A stretch of 16,594 nt of DNA from Saccoglossus kowalevskii (GCF_000003605.2 NW_003147775.1:56564-73157), one strand, 5' to 3'. Counted from the stretch's first letter, positions 1 to 9,462 are shown. Notes: a model not told the origin generated them from the letters alone. Numbers and translations: made by a program.

Positions 1-28
1 AACTATCAGGTCTGTGCAGTGTCGTATG

Positions 29-565
29 ACATCTATGTACCAAGTTTCATTGAAATGTGATGATTAGTACTTGAGATATCAGTGGAAAAACCGAAAATTG
101 ACTAATCATTATGCAAATTAGGTAATTAGTATCCACGGATTATTACCAAAAACTAATCAAAACCTAACATTAGGTCAGAGCATCTATGTACCTAGTTTCA
201 TCAAAATCCAATGAGTGGTTGTTTAGATATCAGTGGAACAGTCATGGAACCACTAAAAAATAGCTAATTATCATGCAAATTAGGTAATTAATATGCACGG
301 ATTTTTACCAAAAATTAATCAAATCTGCGCATATGTTCAGAGCATCTATGTACCAAGTTTCATCAAAATCCAATGAGTGGTTCTTTAGATATCAGTGGAA
401 CAGTCATAGAACAGCTAAAAATTAGCTAATTATCATGCAAATTAGGTAATTAACGAGCATGGATTTTTACCAAAACCTAATCAAATCTGCGCATTGGCCC
501 AGAGCATCTATGCATCAAGTTTCATCAAAAACCGATGTATGGTTCTTGAGATAGCAGTGGAACAG
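29..565 (+). repeat. Tandem ~160-bp core repeats, four copies
   Basis: The phrases ATCTATGTACCAAGTTTCAT, GATATCAGTGGAACAGTC and ATTATCATGCAAATTAGGTA recur in order with spacings of 151, 162 and 162 bases. The copies have diverged slightly, and the last one runs directly into the CA microsatellite. The segment before base 29 is the end of an earlier unit, so the array probably extends to the left. Confidence 0.9.
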
Positions 566-569
566 TCGG

Positions 570-621
570 ACACACATACACACACATACACACATACACA
601 CACACACACACACAGACACAC
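570..621 (+). repeat. (CA)n microsatellite with TA interruptions
   Basis: An almost pure run of CA dinucleotides with scattered ACACAT and a final CAGACACAC. It joins the last 160-bp core at AACAGTCGGA, the place where such elements usually carry their microsatellite. Confidence 0.95.
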
Positions 622-631
622 TAACTGCAAA

Positions 632-663
632 GACTCCCATTTTGTGCTTCGCACATGGGAGTC
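632..663 (+). repeat. Imperfect hairpin near the element's 3' end
   Basis: GACTCCCAT (632-640) pairs with ATGGGAGTC (655-663). After a TTT bulge, GTGC (644-647) pairs with GCAC (651-654) around a TTC loop. A subterminal hairpin like this is expected at Helitron/Helentron 3' ends, where it is thought to mark the end of transfer. Confidence 0.8.
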
Positions 664-669
664 AAAAAG

Positions 670-1192
670 GGAATGGAAATGGCATAAGCATGGAAATATT
701 TATGGGTGGAAAGCATAGCGATCTAACATTAATAATGTTGTATTCCAGGCGAATAACCAAGTATTCAATAATATAGTTTTCAACAATGCCAAAAATGTTA
801 AAATCTTGACCAGACTATTGTAATTGTATAACTCACCAAGCTTCGTCTCTTGCCATTACAGGCAATGTCCCGCAATTCCAGTTGATTGACAGCTTACACA
901 ATAAACATTCCAGGCTGGATGGTAGAGAGAGTGTGATATGTCACTGAAACTCGATAATCCCGCAACAATAGCATGTTATTAAGAGTTAAACACATGTTAC
1001 ATCGTTAGTTCAGGTTGGGTGGTTGATTTCTATCTACACACCCAGGAACCTTACTGAATGTATCTGCGTCAAAATTATTTCAAATAACAATCGCCTTTCG
1101 AAAATACAGACACTATAATAGACAGTGTGTCTTTCTTGTCTGTCTCAATACTTTCCATATTGTGACACTGTCATACAATTTTTAATGTTTTT
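670..1192. other. Non-coding stretch, nothing recognised
   Basis: AT-rich sequence without a long reading frame, without repeats matching the flanking elements, and without a recognisable RNA gene. Confidence 0.6.
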
Positions 1193-1494
1193 CGGCTTAG
1201 TTTTTTCCACGAAACGAAACGAAACCCTAACCTTTAATTTTGAACGACTTCAAACATCGCCACGTCACAGAAATAAATTTGTCGAAAATATTTAGTTTCC
1301 ATCTCTTTTCCGCCTACTTTGCAGCTCGATTCATTTGTGCTGACATAATGTGACAGCCATTTTGGAATTGTTGAATACTGGTGGCGCTATTCATTTCGTG
1401 TTTCACAGTGTGAAATTTTCTCAGATATTATTAGGCCAATGAAAAAAAATGCGAGTTAGGGTTAGGGTTTCGTTTTGTGGAAAAGACTAAGCCG
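1193..1494. mobile_element. ~300-bp MITE with terminal inverted repeats
   Basis: The left arm at 1193-1232 starts CGGCTTAGTTTTTTCCAC and ends GAAACCCTAACC. Its reverse complement lies at 1459-1494 (starts GGTTAGGGTTTCG, ends AAGCCG), with one extra ACGAA unit in the left arm and a few mismatches. The ~225-bp interior codes for nothing. Long arms, small size and no reading frame make it a miniature inverted-repeat element whose transposase is elsewhere. No clear target-site duplication is visible, so the superfamily is undetermined. The TTAGGG-like core of the arms is probably coincidental rather than telomeric. Confidence 0.75.
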
Positions 1495-1727
1495 TGCTTT
1501 TCTGTATCTGCAAAACCACTAAACGGAGTGGTCATTGCTGTTTGAATTTTGACCTCTCAGTCACACTTAGCAAACGCATTTATTTAAATGTAGTTAAACT
1601 TACGTATTCTCTCATAGCGCTGCACGAATATTTTCATGATATATTGCCGGGTAAATTGTCCTTGATAAGTTTCATTTTAGCAGGGCTAATGCAACTAGAT
1701 GTATGTTATTTCCGTAACGGGACCACG
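1495..1727. other. Spacer between MITE and satellite
   Basis: An open frame at 1494-1745 is uninterrupted but has no recognisable domain and ends inside the satellite array, so it is taken as chance. Nothing else is seen. Confidence 0.5.
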
Positions 1728-2603
1728 TCACTGAATATGTTTTAGCTGAATGTATCCATGCTATTGGTATGTCCCACCATTGCAATGCTCATGTCACTAC
1801 ATACATTTTAATTTAACAATGTCATTGCAAATTGATATATTTAGGCTTATGTGGCAAAAAAGCATTATCACAGTGCATGTGCCACCAAAAAGCTACTTGA
1901 TATGTCCAACCATAACATTGCCCGTGAGACCTTAACAAGGTCAATTGCACTGAACATATTTAGGCGTAGGTGGCTAAACCATTATTACAATGCTAGTGCC
2001 ACAGGAAGTCTACTTGATATGTCCCACAATAAAATTTCTCAATATTTTGATTTAACAGAGTCAATGTCACTGAATATGTTTAGGAATAGGTTACTAAAGT
2101 ATTATTACAAAGCATGTGTAACCGAAAGGCTACATCATATGTCCAACCATAACAATGGTAATTTCACAACATTTATTTTAATTTAACAAGGTCAATGTTA
2201 TCCGATATATTTAGACTTAGGAGGCTAAAGATTTCAAACGATGCTTACGCAACCAAATGGCTACTTGATATGTCCCCGAATAACATTTCTCATACCGTTG
2301 CATTCATTTAATTTGACAAGTTCAATGCCACTGAATATGTTTATGATTAGGTAACTAAAGTATTATTACAAAGCATGTGTAACCAAATAGCTACTTGATA
2401 TGTCCCACCATAGCATTCCTCGTGCAACCATATTTATTTTAATTTAACAAGCTTATGGTCAATACCACTGCATACTTTTAGGCTTAGGTGACTAAAACAT
2501 TATTACAATGCATATGTAATCAAAAGGCTACTTGATATATCCCACCATAACATGCACATGCCGCTATATTTATTTTAATTTAACAAGGTCAATGTCATTC
2601 GAT

Positions 2604-2650
<47 letters not shown>

Positions 2651-2910
2651 TTAGGAAGCATACGCAACCAATTGGCTAATTGATACGCCCCACCATAACA
2701 TTGCACATTTTAATTTGACAAGGTCAATGCCACTGAATATGTTTAGAATTAGGTATCTAAAGCTTTTAAATTATTACAATGCATGTACCACCAAAAGTCT
2801 ACTTGATATGTCCCACCATAACATTGCTAACATCATTACTTATATTCCAATTTAACAAGGCCAATGCCACAAAATATTGTAATGAAATATTTTCAAGATT
2901 AGGTGTTCTA
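1728..2910 (+). repeat. Satellite array, ~120-147 bp units, about nine copies
   Basis: The order CACTGAATATGTTTAGG, GGCTAAA-TATTATTACAA, CTACTTGATATGTCCCACCA, TTTTAATTTAACAAGGTCAA repeats throughout. The anchor CTACTTGATATG or a variant lies at about 1893, 2010, 2130, 2261, 2391, 2528, 2675 and 2799, giving spacings of 117, 120, 131, 130, 137, 147 and 124. A worn copy without the anchor precedes them near 1765, and another fades out near 2900. Short reading frames here (for example 1851-2186) exist only because the unit is partly stop-free; they are not genes. Units differ by point changes and small indels, which indicates an old array. Confidence 0.88.
2602..2653 (+). repeat. (TTTA)n microsatellite inside a satellite unit
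   Basis: About thirteen tandem ATTT units replace the TTTAGGCTTAGG part of one satellite copy. They probably expanded from its own TATTTATTT motif, and they explain why that unit is the longest (147 bp). Confidence 0.97.
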
Positions 2911-4168
2911 AAAAGGGTCATACCGTATTTTGCAATTGCAACAACTTGTATGCTTTACAATGCGACTATCGCTATTGGACTATGATGATGTGGTATGGTT
3001 TAACTATGATTTTGATCGGTTACAACGCCAGCATTATTCCGCAGTATGAACTGACACGCAATTTAGTCTTTGAAATGGTCACACCTAAAAAGCGATCCGA
3101 CTTCCACAGCGTATATACTTACTTCATAATAATAATACATGCACCGTTGTAATTGAACAAGCGCATAATTTCAACTTAAACTTGGTTATCTGAATGCAAC
3201 CATCTTTAGGTATGTTAGTCATGGATACTTTTTGTCCTATATAGCTTGCGTGTCAGTAACTAGTAAACATGATTGGTCAAACTCGCAATAATAATCGACA
3301 AGACATATCACACATATGTCATTGAAATTGACAAAGGCTTCATACGAATGTGAATTGGGTGGAAAGTGAACTTAGAGTGTAAGAAATTTAAGATTTAAGA
3401 ATACCGGAATGATTACTAGTTGTTTATCTTGTATGGCTTGGTGCGCCATGACACTTGCGGTGGAACCCAGCCAAAGCCAGTCTCATTTTCATTCCTAGAT
3501 TACCGTATCTCTGCCAACACACAGCGCCATTTTGAGGTGAAACAACACAAGACTTTTAGTAGGCATAATCTTGGCTTGTTCTTGTTACTAAAGGGATCTC
3601 ATGTTGGTTTCTTCCTACTGGTAATACATTTTAAAATATGCTGTCTATAGCTGATAATGATCTTTCTGTGAACGCGACGAAATGAGTGAATAGTTACAAT
3701 TTATAAAAAAATCATTGCTGAATAAAGCGGTTAAAAAGTAACTAAGATCTTCAAGCTGACCTTTCTGCAGATTACCAGGCGAAGGAATATAAACAAACAA
3801 AAGCACTTGTGAGTCAGATTCGAAAATCGAACACCAGCATGTTTTTGACATGATGTATTGACCAATCAACGACGAGCATAAGATCGCATGATGACAGAGA
3901 TATATTTTTAGAAAAGCGCTCTGCGTAGTTCCCCGGGTTCTTTCGATCGTTTTCCCGATTCGCTACCGAAAATAGACTCCAGCACATTTGCTAAACGATT
4001 CCTGTTCAGCCCACAATAAATTTGCATAACTGATGTGCAGGAAAACTGGCATATATACTACCAAAGTCAACTGGTGTAGTTGAGTTTTCTACACAAAATA
4101 CACAGAACAATGATATTATATTAGATACCAAAAATACACCTGTCATTCACGTACAGCTTGAATAAGAT
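2911..4168. other. Non-coding stretch, nothing recognised
   Basis: Short open frames at 2946-3152, 3420-3650 and 3645-3869 (minus strand) show no domain, no cysteine pattern and no convincing splice context. The segment from about 4020 to 4168 could be worn flank of the Gypsy relic that follows, but no LTR pair was found. Confidence 0.5.
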
Positions 4169-4432
4169 GTGCTACCATGTTTATTTGAGGATAGAGATGA
4201 GGAAACATTGAGTCAAATTGCTGAACCTGTTGATACTGAATATGTACTTAAAGACAATATAAAAATTACACTGGAGGAAAAGATAGTTGTGTTTTATAAA
4301 TACGTCCGAAAGAACTGCAAGAAGTACAGACATCTTTATCAGTACCACATAGACTTGCTGTTGCATCGAAGTAGGCTGAAGATACTTGTTTTTCTTGGGA
4401 ATGAGGTTTATTATATCGAAAGTGGACTCTGA
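4169..4432 (+). pseudogene. Possible upstream pol fragment of the Gypsy relic
   Basis: An 87-codon frame with an acidic leader (FEDRDEETLSQIAEPVDTEY) and then a lysine-rich stretch. It sits directly before integrase remains in the same orientation. The stretch resembles the variable linker that precedes reverse transcriptase in Gypsy polyproteins, but no catalytic motif such as YxDD is present. If it is pol-derived, reverse transcriptase and RNase H have been deleted between here and about 4480. It could equally be a chance frame. Confidence 0.3.
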
Positions 4433-4487
4433 AATCTAAAACTTGTACAATACTAAACACGTTGGTTAGAGCCAAACATGTATTTTA

Positions 4488-5412
4488 CGCTTAGCACATG
4501 ACATACCACTTGCAGGTCGTTGTGTGGAATAAACTAAAAGAAGGCTAATTCAACACTACTATTGGCCTGGAATCTTTATTATAGATGTACCAAAATATTG
4601 TTGCACATTTGAGGTATGTCAGAAGGCTGCAAATAAAAGTGTTGGCGGTTAAGGTAAACTCATCCCTTATCACATTTCCTGTGTTAAAAATGCTTTTCCC
4701 GCGTATAGACATATAGATTGGTCCACTACCCCGCACAAAGCATGCCATTCAATACGTTTTAAGCATATGCAATTATGCAACAGCTACCCTGAAGCTATAC
4801 CGGTACCTACCTTAGAAGCTGAATTAATTTCTGGGGAACTGGTGACTGTGTTTAGTTGGGATACCAAAGGAGATCAAGACACAACCTTTCTATCACATTT
4901 AATGAGAAACGTGTGTAAGTTGCATTATTGCATTACATTACCGTCACATGGCAAATGGTCTGGTAGCGAATGTTGAATGGTACTCTGAAGTCCAAGTTCG
5001 CAGGTACAAACCCAGACAGTTGCGACAGATATATTCCATACTTGTTGTTTTCCTATAGGCTAATGATGCAAGAATCCACTGGCTATATACAGTTTGAACT
5101 TCTCTATGGTTGGCAAGTGAGAGGAACCTTAGTAGTTATGAGAGGATTGACGACAGATGAACTACCACCTGCAGAAAATATAGTGCAATTTGTAGTTGAA
5201 ACAAGAGATAAGTTATCAGAAATGTCAGATCTAGCTCAGCAGAACCTCAAAAATACACACAGCAAAAACAGAATGTGTTATATGACCGCAATGTGTTACT
5301 CTTGTTACCATCTTCTACCAAGAAAATTACAAGAGCAGTGAAAAGAACCATGCAATATATCCAGAAAAGTGTTGTTTCAAGCCGTGTTGTAATTGATGTA
5401 GAAACTGTCTGA
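4488..5412 (+). pseudogene. Gypsy (Ty3-like) retrotransposon integrase, decayed
   Basis: In different frames and in the right order, the remains include: AHDIPLAG and YYWPGIFI from the zinc-binding N-terminal region with VCQKAANKS; IGPLPRTKHAIQYV around the first catalytic Asp; YPEAIPVPTLEAE; a worn second-Asp region near 4865-4885; NGTLKSKFA after the third-acid site; and QESTGYIQFELLYGWQVRG from the conserved C-terminal part. These are typical of Ty3/Gypsy integrases, which insert element cDNA into the host genome. The copy is dead: a stop lies beside the first Asp, frames shift near 4660, 4790, 4880 and 5275, and zinc-binding residues are replaced (His to Arg after LAG, a Cys to Phe). The downstream frame runs VLLLLPSSTKKITRAVK to a stop at 5410. 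No LTRs, gag, protease or reverse transcriptase were found. Confidence 0.85.
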
Positions 5413-6659
5413 CGCTAACTAAAACATGTATTACGTACTAGATGATCAGTTTAATGAAACGCATTCAAGTTGACGAATGCAGAATCTTAACCAAAGGGAA
5501 ATAATCATTAAAAAGGCTTACCGAATCACTATATTAGTTTATTTCATCGCACGCGTATGTACAATAGACGTACGTACGTTTTGATCCTGTTCACTGGAAT
5601 TGTAGAAATGGAGAGTTTATCAATATCAGCTCATGATATTATAAAATTACAAAAACTGGACAAACAGGTTGAAGGATAAATACAACGCTTTGAATGCCAG
5701 AAGAAAACTGTCGAAATGATTGTACTACTGACATGGTAACAAAATGAAATAATACAGTATTTTTGTTTACTGTGATATACGTGTTATGTTTGAAAACATC
5801 TAAAAAAAAATGACAAACAAAGTTCAAAACATCGTATGCGATTCGCAAATGCGTGTTCGCGTTTTCCCATGTGCTGTCCCTATTTGTTGATGGTCAATTT
5901 TTAAGTAGGGTAATCTTAACGCCATATTCCCTCTGAAAGTCAAGTTCGAAATCAGATCATTCGATTTTTGTGGAAATTATCAGGTCCATACACAATACGC
6001 GAAATTTCAAAGTGAACGAAAATTCCTTTCTTTCATGGGTTTGCTCAATGACTTATACTGTTATAGTGAAGAGTGCACACACAAAGAATGTGTCTAAGAA
6101 ACAGTGAATAACAGTCACAAAATTAAAACATACAAAACAACATAAGGTTGATATGTCCGCGAGACATGGTTCACTAGCTGATATAGAGAACTGACCATCA
6201 TTAACTACTGACTATCATTAACTAGTGACTCTCATTGGTGTTACTAGGTGTTCAGAGGAAGCACACCTTCCTGACTAGTAACATCGGAATTTGTTTCATA
6301 TTGTAATATGTGTCTTGACATTTCATGACTAATCTATAGACTTGCAATTGCGGAAGTTGTTTCGCATAATTGTTTCGACAGACAAGCCATATTATGATAA
6401 TTATTTGTTTAATGTTGTTTCAAAAATTGTTGAGAGTCCCAATCAGTATATTGCTCGAGTTCAGTCCAGTTCATGCACAAGAATACAGATGGGCACAAGT
6501 CTGTTCTACATGAAAATGATTCACGAAACCCGTATGAAGTCCTAGGGTTTAATTTTCTGTTACATTACTGCTTTATCACAGTTGAGTAGTTAATAAGTAT
6601 ATAAGAACAAAATCAAGATGAGACAGACTCTATTGTAAAACTGACGCCCGAACTGAGGG
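5413..6659. other. Non-coding stretch between Gypsy relic and mariner
   Basis: No recognisable coding sequence; the open frames at 5639-5848 (minus) and 6342-6545 (plus) have no known motif. It holds a small palindromic run, GACGTACGTACGT, near 5568-5580 and a three-copy 17-bp repeat at 6192-6242. Confidence 0.5.
6192..6242 (+). repeat. 17-bp tandem repeat, three copies
   Basis: TGACCATCATTAACTAC, TGACTATCATTAACTAG and TGACTCTCATTGGTGTT follow each other without gaps. The first two differ at two positions; the third is more diverged. Confidence 0.8.
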
Positions 6660-6687
6660 CGAGGGGCGTTCAATAAGTAATGCCCCT
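6660..6687 (+). repeat. Mariner left terminal inverted repeat
   Basis: CGAGGGGCGTTCAATAAGTAATGCCCCT is complementary to 8154-8180 apart from one added base. Such ends are the transposase binding and cleavage sites. Confidence 0.92.
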
Positions 6688-6713
6688 GACCCACTTCCAA
6701 TTGTCTGATCTAG

Positions 6714-8108
6714 ATGAAATTGTACATGTGTAATTTTGCATGGGTTATGTTGCAAAAAACAGCAGTGGTCCGGTATTTGTATTTGAAAGGACGCACACAA
6801 AAGGAGACTTTTAATGGAATGAAAGAAACTTATGGTGATGCCCCATCATATGACCTTGTAAAACGCTGGCATCGTGAATTCAAACATGGCCGGAAGTCTG
6901 TGGAAACAGCTCCCAGACCTGGTCGTCCCTCTTCTGCCATTGATGAGGCATCTTTCCGTAAAGTTGAGGCAGCCATTTTAGAAGATCGACGCATTACTGT
7001 TCGCCAAATAGCCCAAGAGATTAGTACAGGGTCTGTGGAAACTATCATTCAGGACCATTTGCATATTATGCATAAGGTATCTGCCAGATGGATTCCCAGG
7101 TTGCCCACACCTTTCCAGAGTCAAAGTTTTTTCAAAAAAACTGATTACATAGGATGAAACCAAACCAATGAGACCAAAGCCCAGTCAATGCAGTGGAAGC
7201 ACTTAGACTCACAACCTGCAAAGAAGGCAAGGGTGCAACCCTCCGCTGGCTAGGTCATGCTCACAGTCTTCTGGGGCCAGGACAGAGTAGTGATGACAGA
7301 TTTCCTGGCAAAGGGTACCACAATTACAGGAGCTTATTACACTTCACTTTTGATGAAATTCGGAGAAGCTATCAAAATCAAAATGCTGGGCAAGATCAGC
7401 AAATATATCCTCCTCCTGCAGGACAACGCTCCGATCCACAACTCGCATGTCGCCAGATCAGAAGCACGGGCGTGTGGCTATGAATCCTCCCTCATTCCTC
7501 TCCTCGGACTCATATTGAGAATATGTTGTCTAATTTACGATGGATGAGTTTTAAATAGCGAATCCATTTTAATAAGATGATTTTAATGTGCAGAGTGCAC
7601 CATAATTTGGCACCTGAGTATCTTATTTCAAAATTTAAATATCTTAGAGAATTGCACTCATATGACACAATTTCAAGTGCCTTCTCACTATTTCAGTTGT
7701 CAGAGAATGGAACTCTCTCACCCAGCAAGTGTATAATCACGATACGTTTGCTGGTTTTAGGAAGTCATTTTCTCAGTATATTTTATAAAATGCTGGTAAA
7801 TTTTAAAAATATTCTAATGTAATTGTTGCTTGTATATTTGTATATATTTTTATAGCTTTTTTTCTGAATTGTATTTTAATGTAATATTTTAAATGGCTCC
7901 TTGTAAAACAGCATTTAGCTGACAGGATTCCTAATAAACTTTGAACTTTGAACCCTCTGACTTCCCAGCCATGAAAGGAACGCGTTTCCCAGATGATGCA
8001 GCCTTGATTTATGAAGAAGGGGTGTTCTACAAAAACGGTGTCCAGAGCTGCATCAAACTATGTGAGAAATGCATTACTGTGAGTGGTTCCTATGTAGAGA
8101 AAGACTAA
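6714..8108 (+). pseudogene. Mariner transposase (SETMAR-like D34D family), disrupted
   Basis: The first frame (6714-7157) gives a paired helix-turn-helix DNA-binding half: KTAVVRYLYLKGRTQKETF, then KRWHREFKHGRKSVETAPR with the linker PGRPSSA, then ITVRQIAQEI. The catalytic half follows in other frames. GATGAAACC near 7153 is the first Asp site, out of frame. ETKAQSMQWKHLDSQPAKKA lies at about 7166-7230. VMTDFLAKGTTITGAYY and ILLLQDNAPIHNSHVA (second Asp, near 7420) lie in the 7257-7547 frame. After the LINE the end resumes as SDFPAMKGTRFPDDAA and VSGSYVEKD before a stop at 8106. The usual YSPDLAP segment with the third Asp is missing at the LINE junction. A stop near 7250 and frameshifts confirm loss of activity. 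Confidence 0.92.
7508..7953 (+). mobile_element. 3' tail of a CR1/L2-like LINE inserted in the mariner
   Basis: Mariner similarity stops near 7507 and resumes near 7954. The sequence between reads as the C-terminal tail of a non-LTR retrotransposon reverse transcriptase: LSNLRWMSFK, a stop, RIHFNKMILMCRVHHNLAPEY, then in another frame REWNSLTQQV and FAGFRKSFSQYIL. The order 'L-W-L, R-I, K-HNLAP-YL, WNSLP, F-K' is typical of CR1/L2/Rex-type elements. It ends with AATAAA (7933-7938) and two TTTGAAC repeats (7939-7953), as expected for a LINE 3' terminus. It is 5'-truncated, the usual result of incomplete reverse transcription. No clear target-site duplication is seen, and about 20 bases of mariner are missing at the join. 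Confidence 0.82.
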
Positions 8109-8153
8109 TAACTGTGCCAAGTTTTATTAATCTTCTGCTATGGGAAATGGCTT

Positions 8154-8180
8154 AGGGGCATTCTTATTGAACGCCCCTCG
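8154..8180 (-). repeat. Mariner right terminal inverted repeat
   Basis: AGGGGCATTCTTATTGAACG followed by CCCCTCG mirrors the left end at 6660-6687 and borders the dinucleotide TA. Confidence 0.92.
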
Positions 8181-8304
8181 TACATATTAAACATGCATCA
8201 ACATACCTTTCATTCCTGCTTTTCACTTATTTGAATAATTACTTCAAATGAAAATCGTTGTAATTTTGTAATGTTATTTATTTAAAAGTATTCTCGAGAG
8301 AAAG

Positions 8305-8509
8305 CTTATCTCAATTCGTGAACACAGGAACAAAGTACGATGCGCATGCGTAGAACATATGATGTGGCTATTTATTACCTATAAATTCATTAGTAAACTG
8401 GACACGCCTCGCTGTATTGCCATGCTGTCTTGTTTAATCAGCTTAAAATGACAACATAGATGATTACCAACAATAAGGAAATAAACATATGACAAATACC
8501 GTGTGTTCG
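8305..8509 (+). repeat. Upstream-block copy A (diverged duplicate of 9049-9301)
   Basis: It shares with the later block, in the same order: CTTATCTCAATTCGTGA; CATGCG...ACATATG; ATTAGTAAACTGGACACGCC...CTGTATTG; TTTAATCAGCTTAAAATGAC; GATTACCAACAATAAG; and GGAAATAAACATATGACAAA. The matches are imperfect, and the later copy carries an extra ~28 bases. No signal-peptide exon follows this copy within 500 bases. It may be the relic of a duplicated gene start or simply a dispersed repeat. Confidence 0.75.
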
Positions 8510-9048
8510 ATGATAGCAACAATCTACTCTGTGGTCAATACATATAATTTTATCGGGGATATATTTAATAATTTGTCCACTTCTGATTGATGGCTTACTG
8601 TTTTAATGCAGTGACCATCTGAAGATGAGTGTATAATCACTAGGGCGTTTATTGCTTTGGCTGAAACAACAATTTGTGTTCAGTCTTTACCTAAGTCATA
8701 TATTCACCTTGTCTGTTTATTCCTGCATTTCAAATCACTTGTTGGAATACATACTTCAAAAACAATAACAATCACTGTATTAAACAATGGCAAAGGTACA
8801 CATACATATGCTTCATTTCTCCAATTTATTCAGTACGACATATGAACAATCCAATTAAGCATCCTATGTTGCATTTAATGCCGGAACTGGATTCATATAA
8901 TGCTAATTCATCGTGTTTTTATTTTATGCTGATTATATGTACATACAATTAAACATAGGACCATTATGTACACTCACGGTAGGAATAGAAACTCAATGAT
9001 CTGTCATAATAATACATAGTATTTGAAATCAATTCATCAGATAGAGAT
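8510..9048. other. Spacer between the duplicated blocks
   Basis: No signal-peptide-like exon or cysteine-rich exon is visible. The open frame at 8657-8845 has no recognised motif. Confidence 0.5.
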
Positions 9049-9301
9049 CTTAACTCAATTTGTGATTATGATTATAAAAACACGGGAAAGAAATATAAAT
9101 CATTCTAAGTACTCATGCGAATGTGTTGGACATATGGTTTGCCAATTTAATACTACTTATTCGTAAACTGGAAACACCACTGTGTTGTAGCCTTTTAATC
9201 CGCTTACACTGACAGACATTATGATTGATTGCCAATAATAAGTATTAACCTATTATTCTTAATATTTTGGAAATAAACATATTGCCAATATATTGTATTC
9301 A
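9049..9301 (+). repeat. Upstream-block copy B, 105 bp before the gene start
   Basis: This is the counterpart of 8305-8509. Compared with copy A it has an AT-rich insertion at about 9241-9268. It ends about 105 bases before the first ATG of the cysteine-rich gene, so it may hold promoter elements; that role is inferred only from position. Confidence 0.75.
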
Positions 9302-9368
9302 ATATTAAACATATGAATTCTTCCTAATAAATCCAATCACCCAGCAAAGACTCTACTGACAACGTGTG

Positions 9369-9374
9369 TATATA
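9369..9374 (+). promoter_or_regulatory. Possible TATA box of the cysteine-rich gene
   Basis: TATATA lies 32 bases before the ATG at 9406. If used, the transcript would have a leader of only about 5-10 bases, which is short. A more distant start or an upstream leader exon remains possible. Confidence 0.3.
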
Positions 9375-9405
9375 GTTCCAAGCTAAGCGTACAGATTTAC
9401 TCAAA

Positions 9406-9462
9406 ATGCATTTTACATATTTAGTGTGTCTGCTGGTACTTTTGGTTTGTCTGGCGACAAGT
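9406..9462 (+). CDS. Exon 1: signal peptide
   Basis: It encodes MHFTYLVCLLVLLVCLATS, a short N-terminus with an unbroken hydrophobic core and a small-residue end suited to signal peptidase. The donor is AGT|GTGAGT at 9463, giving phase 0. This is the first ATG after the possible TATA box. Unspliced, the frame reaches a stop about 30 bases into the intron. Confidence 0.82.

Larger units (their letters stand above)
1..669 (+). mobile_element. Non-autonomous Helentron-like element (pearl/HINE type), 5' end outside window
   Basis: Three parts follow one another. First come four tandem copies of a ~160-bp AT-rich core (anchor CATCTATGTACC near 30, 181, 343 and 505). Next is a CA-rich microsatellite (570-621). 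Last is an imperfect hairpin (632-663) followed by CAAAAAGG. Tandem cores plus a microsatellite plus a short 3' hairpin is the known build of pearl elements in bivalves and of Helentron-associated non-autonomous elements; they code for nothing and move using a partner's Rep/helicase. No such protein is encoded here. The left end is cut by the window, and the right end is placed just after the hairpin by analogy. The short reading frame at 494-718 crosses the microsatellite and is not a gene. The class is inferred from architecture, not from a database match. Confidence 0.6.
6660..8180 (+). mobile_element. Mariner-family DNA transposon, dead copy with LINE insertion
   Basis: The left end (6660-6687, starting CGAGGGGCGTTCAATAAG) is matched by its reverse complement at 8154-8180, ending GAACGCCCCTCG. 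The only differences are one base-length change and the neighbouring positions. The right end is followed by TA, the mariner target site. The left end is preceded by GG instead of TA, so the duplication has mutated there. Between the ends lies a broken transposase read left to right. Taking out the 446-bp LINE fragment leaves about 1.08 kb, somewhat short of the usual ~1.3 kb, which fits internal deletions. Confidence 0.92.

Noticed and set aside
494-718. 74-codon frame with a His-Thr repeat
   Set aside because: It is the translation of the CA microsatellite inside a Helentron-like element.
1459-1470. Telomere-like TTAGGG repeats
   Set aside because: Only two units, and they belong to the arm of a MITE.
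1851-2186. 111-codon frame with apparent internal repeats
   Set aside because: The repetition comes from the satellite units; neighbouring units are interrupted by stops and change frame.
3420-3650. 76-codon frame containing CGGTQPKP
   Set aside because: It has only a chance similarity to the CGGT motif of the cysteine exons; it lacks the other cysteines and splice sites.
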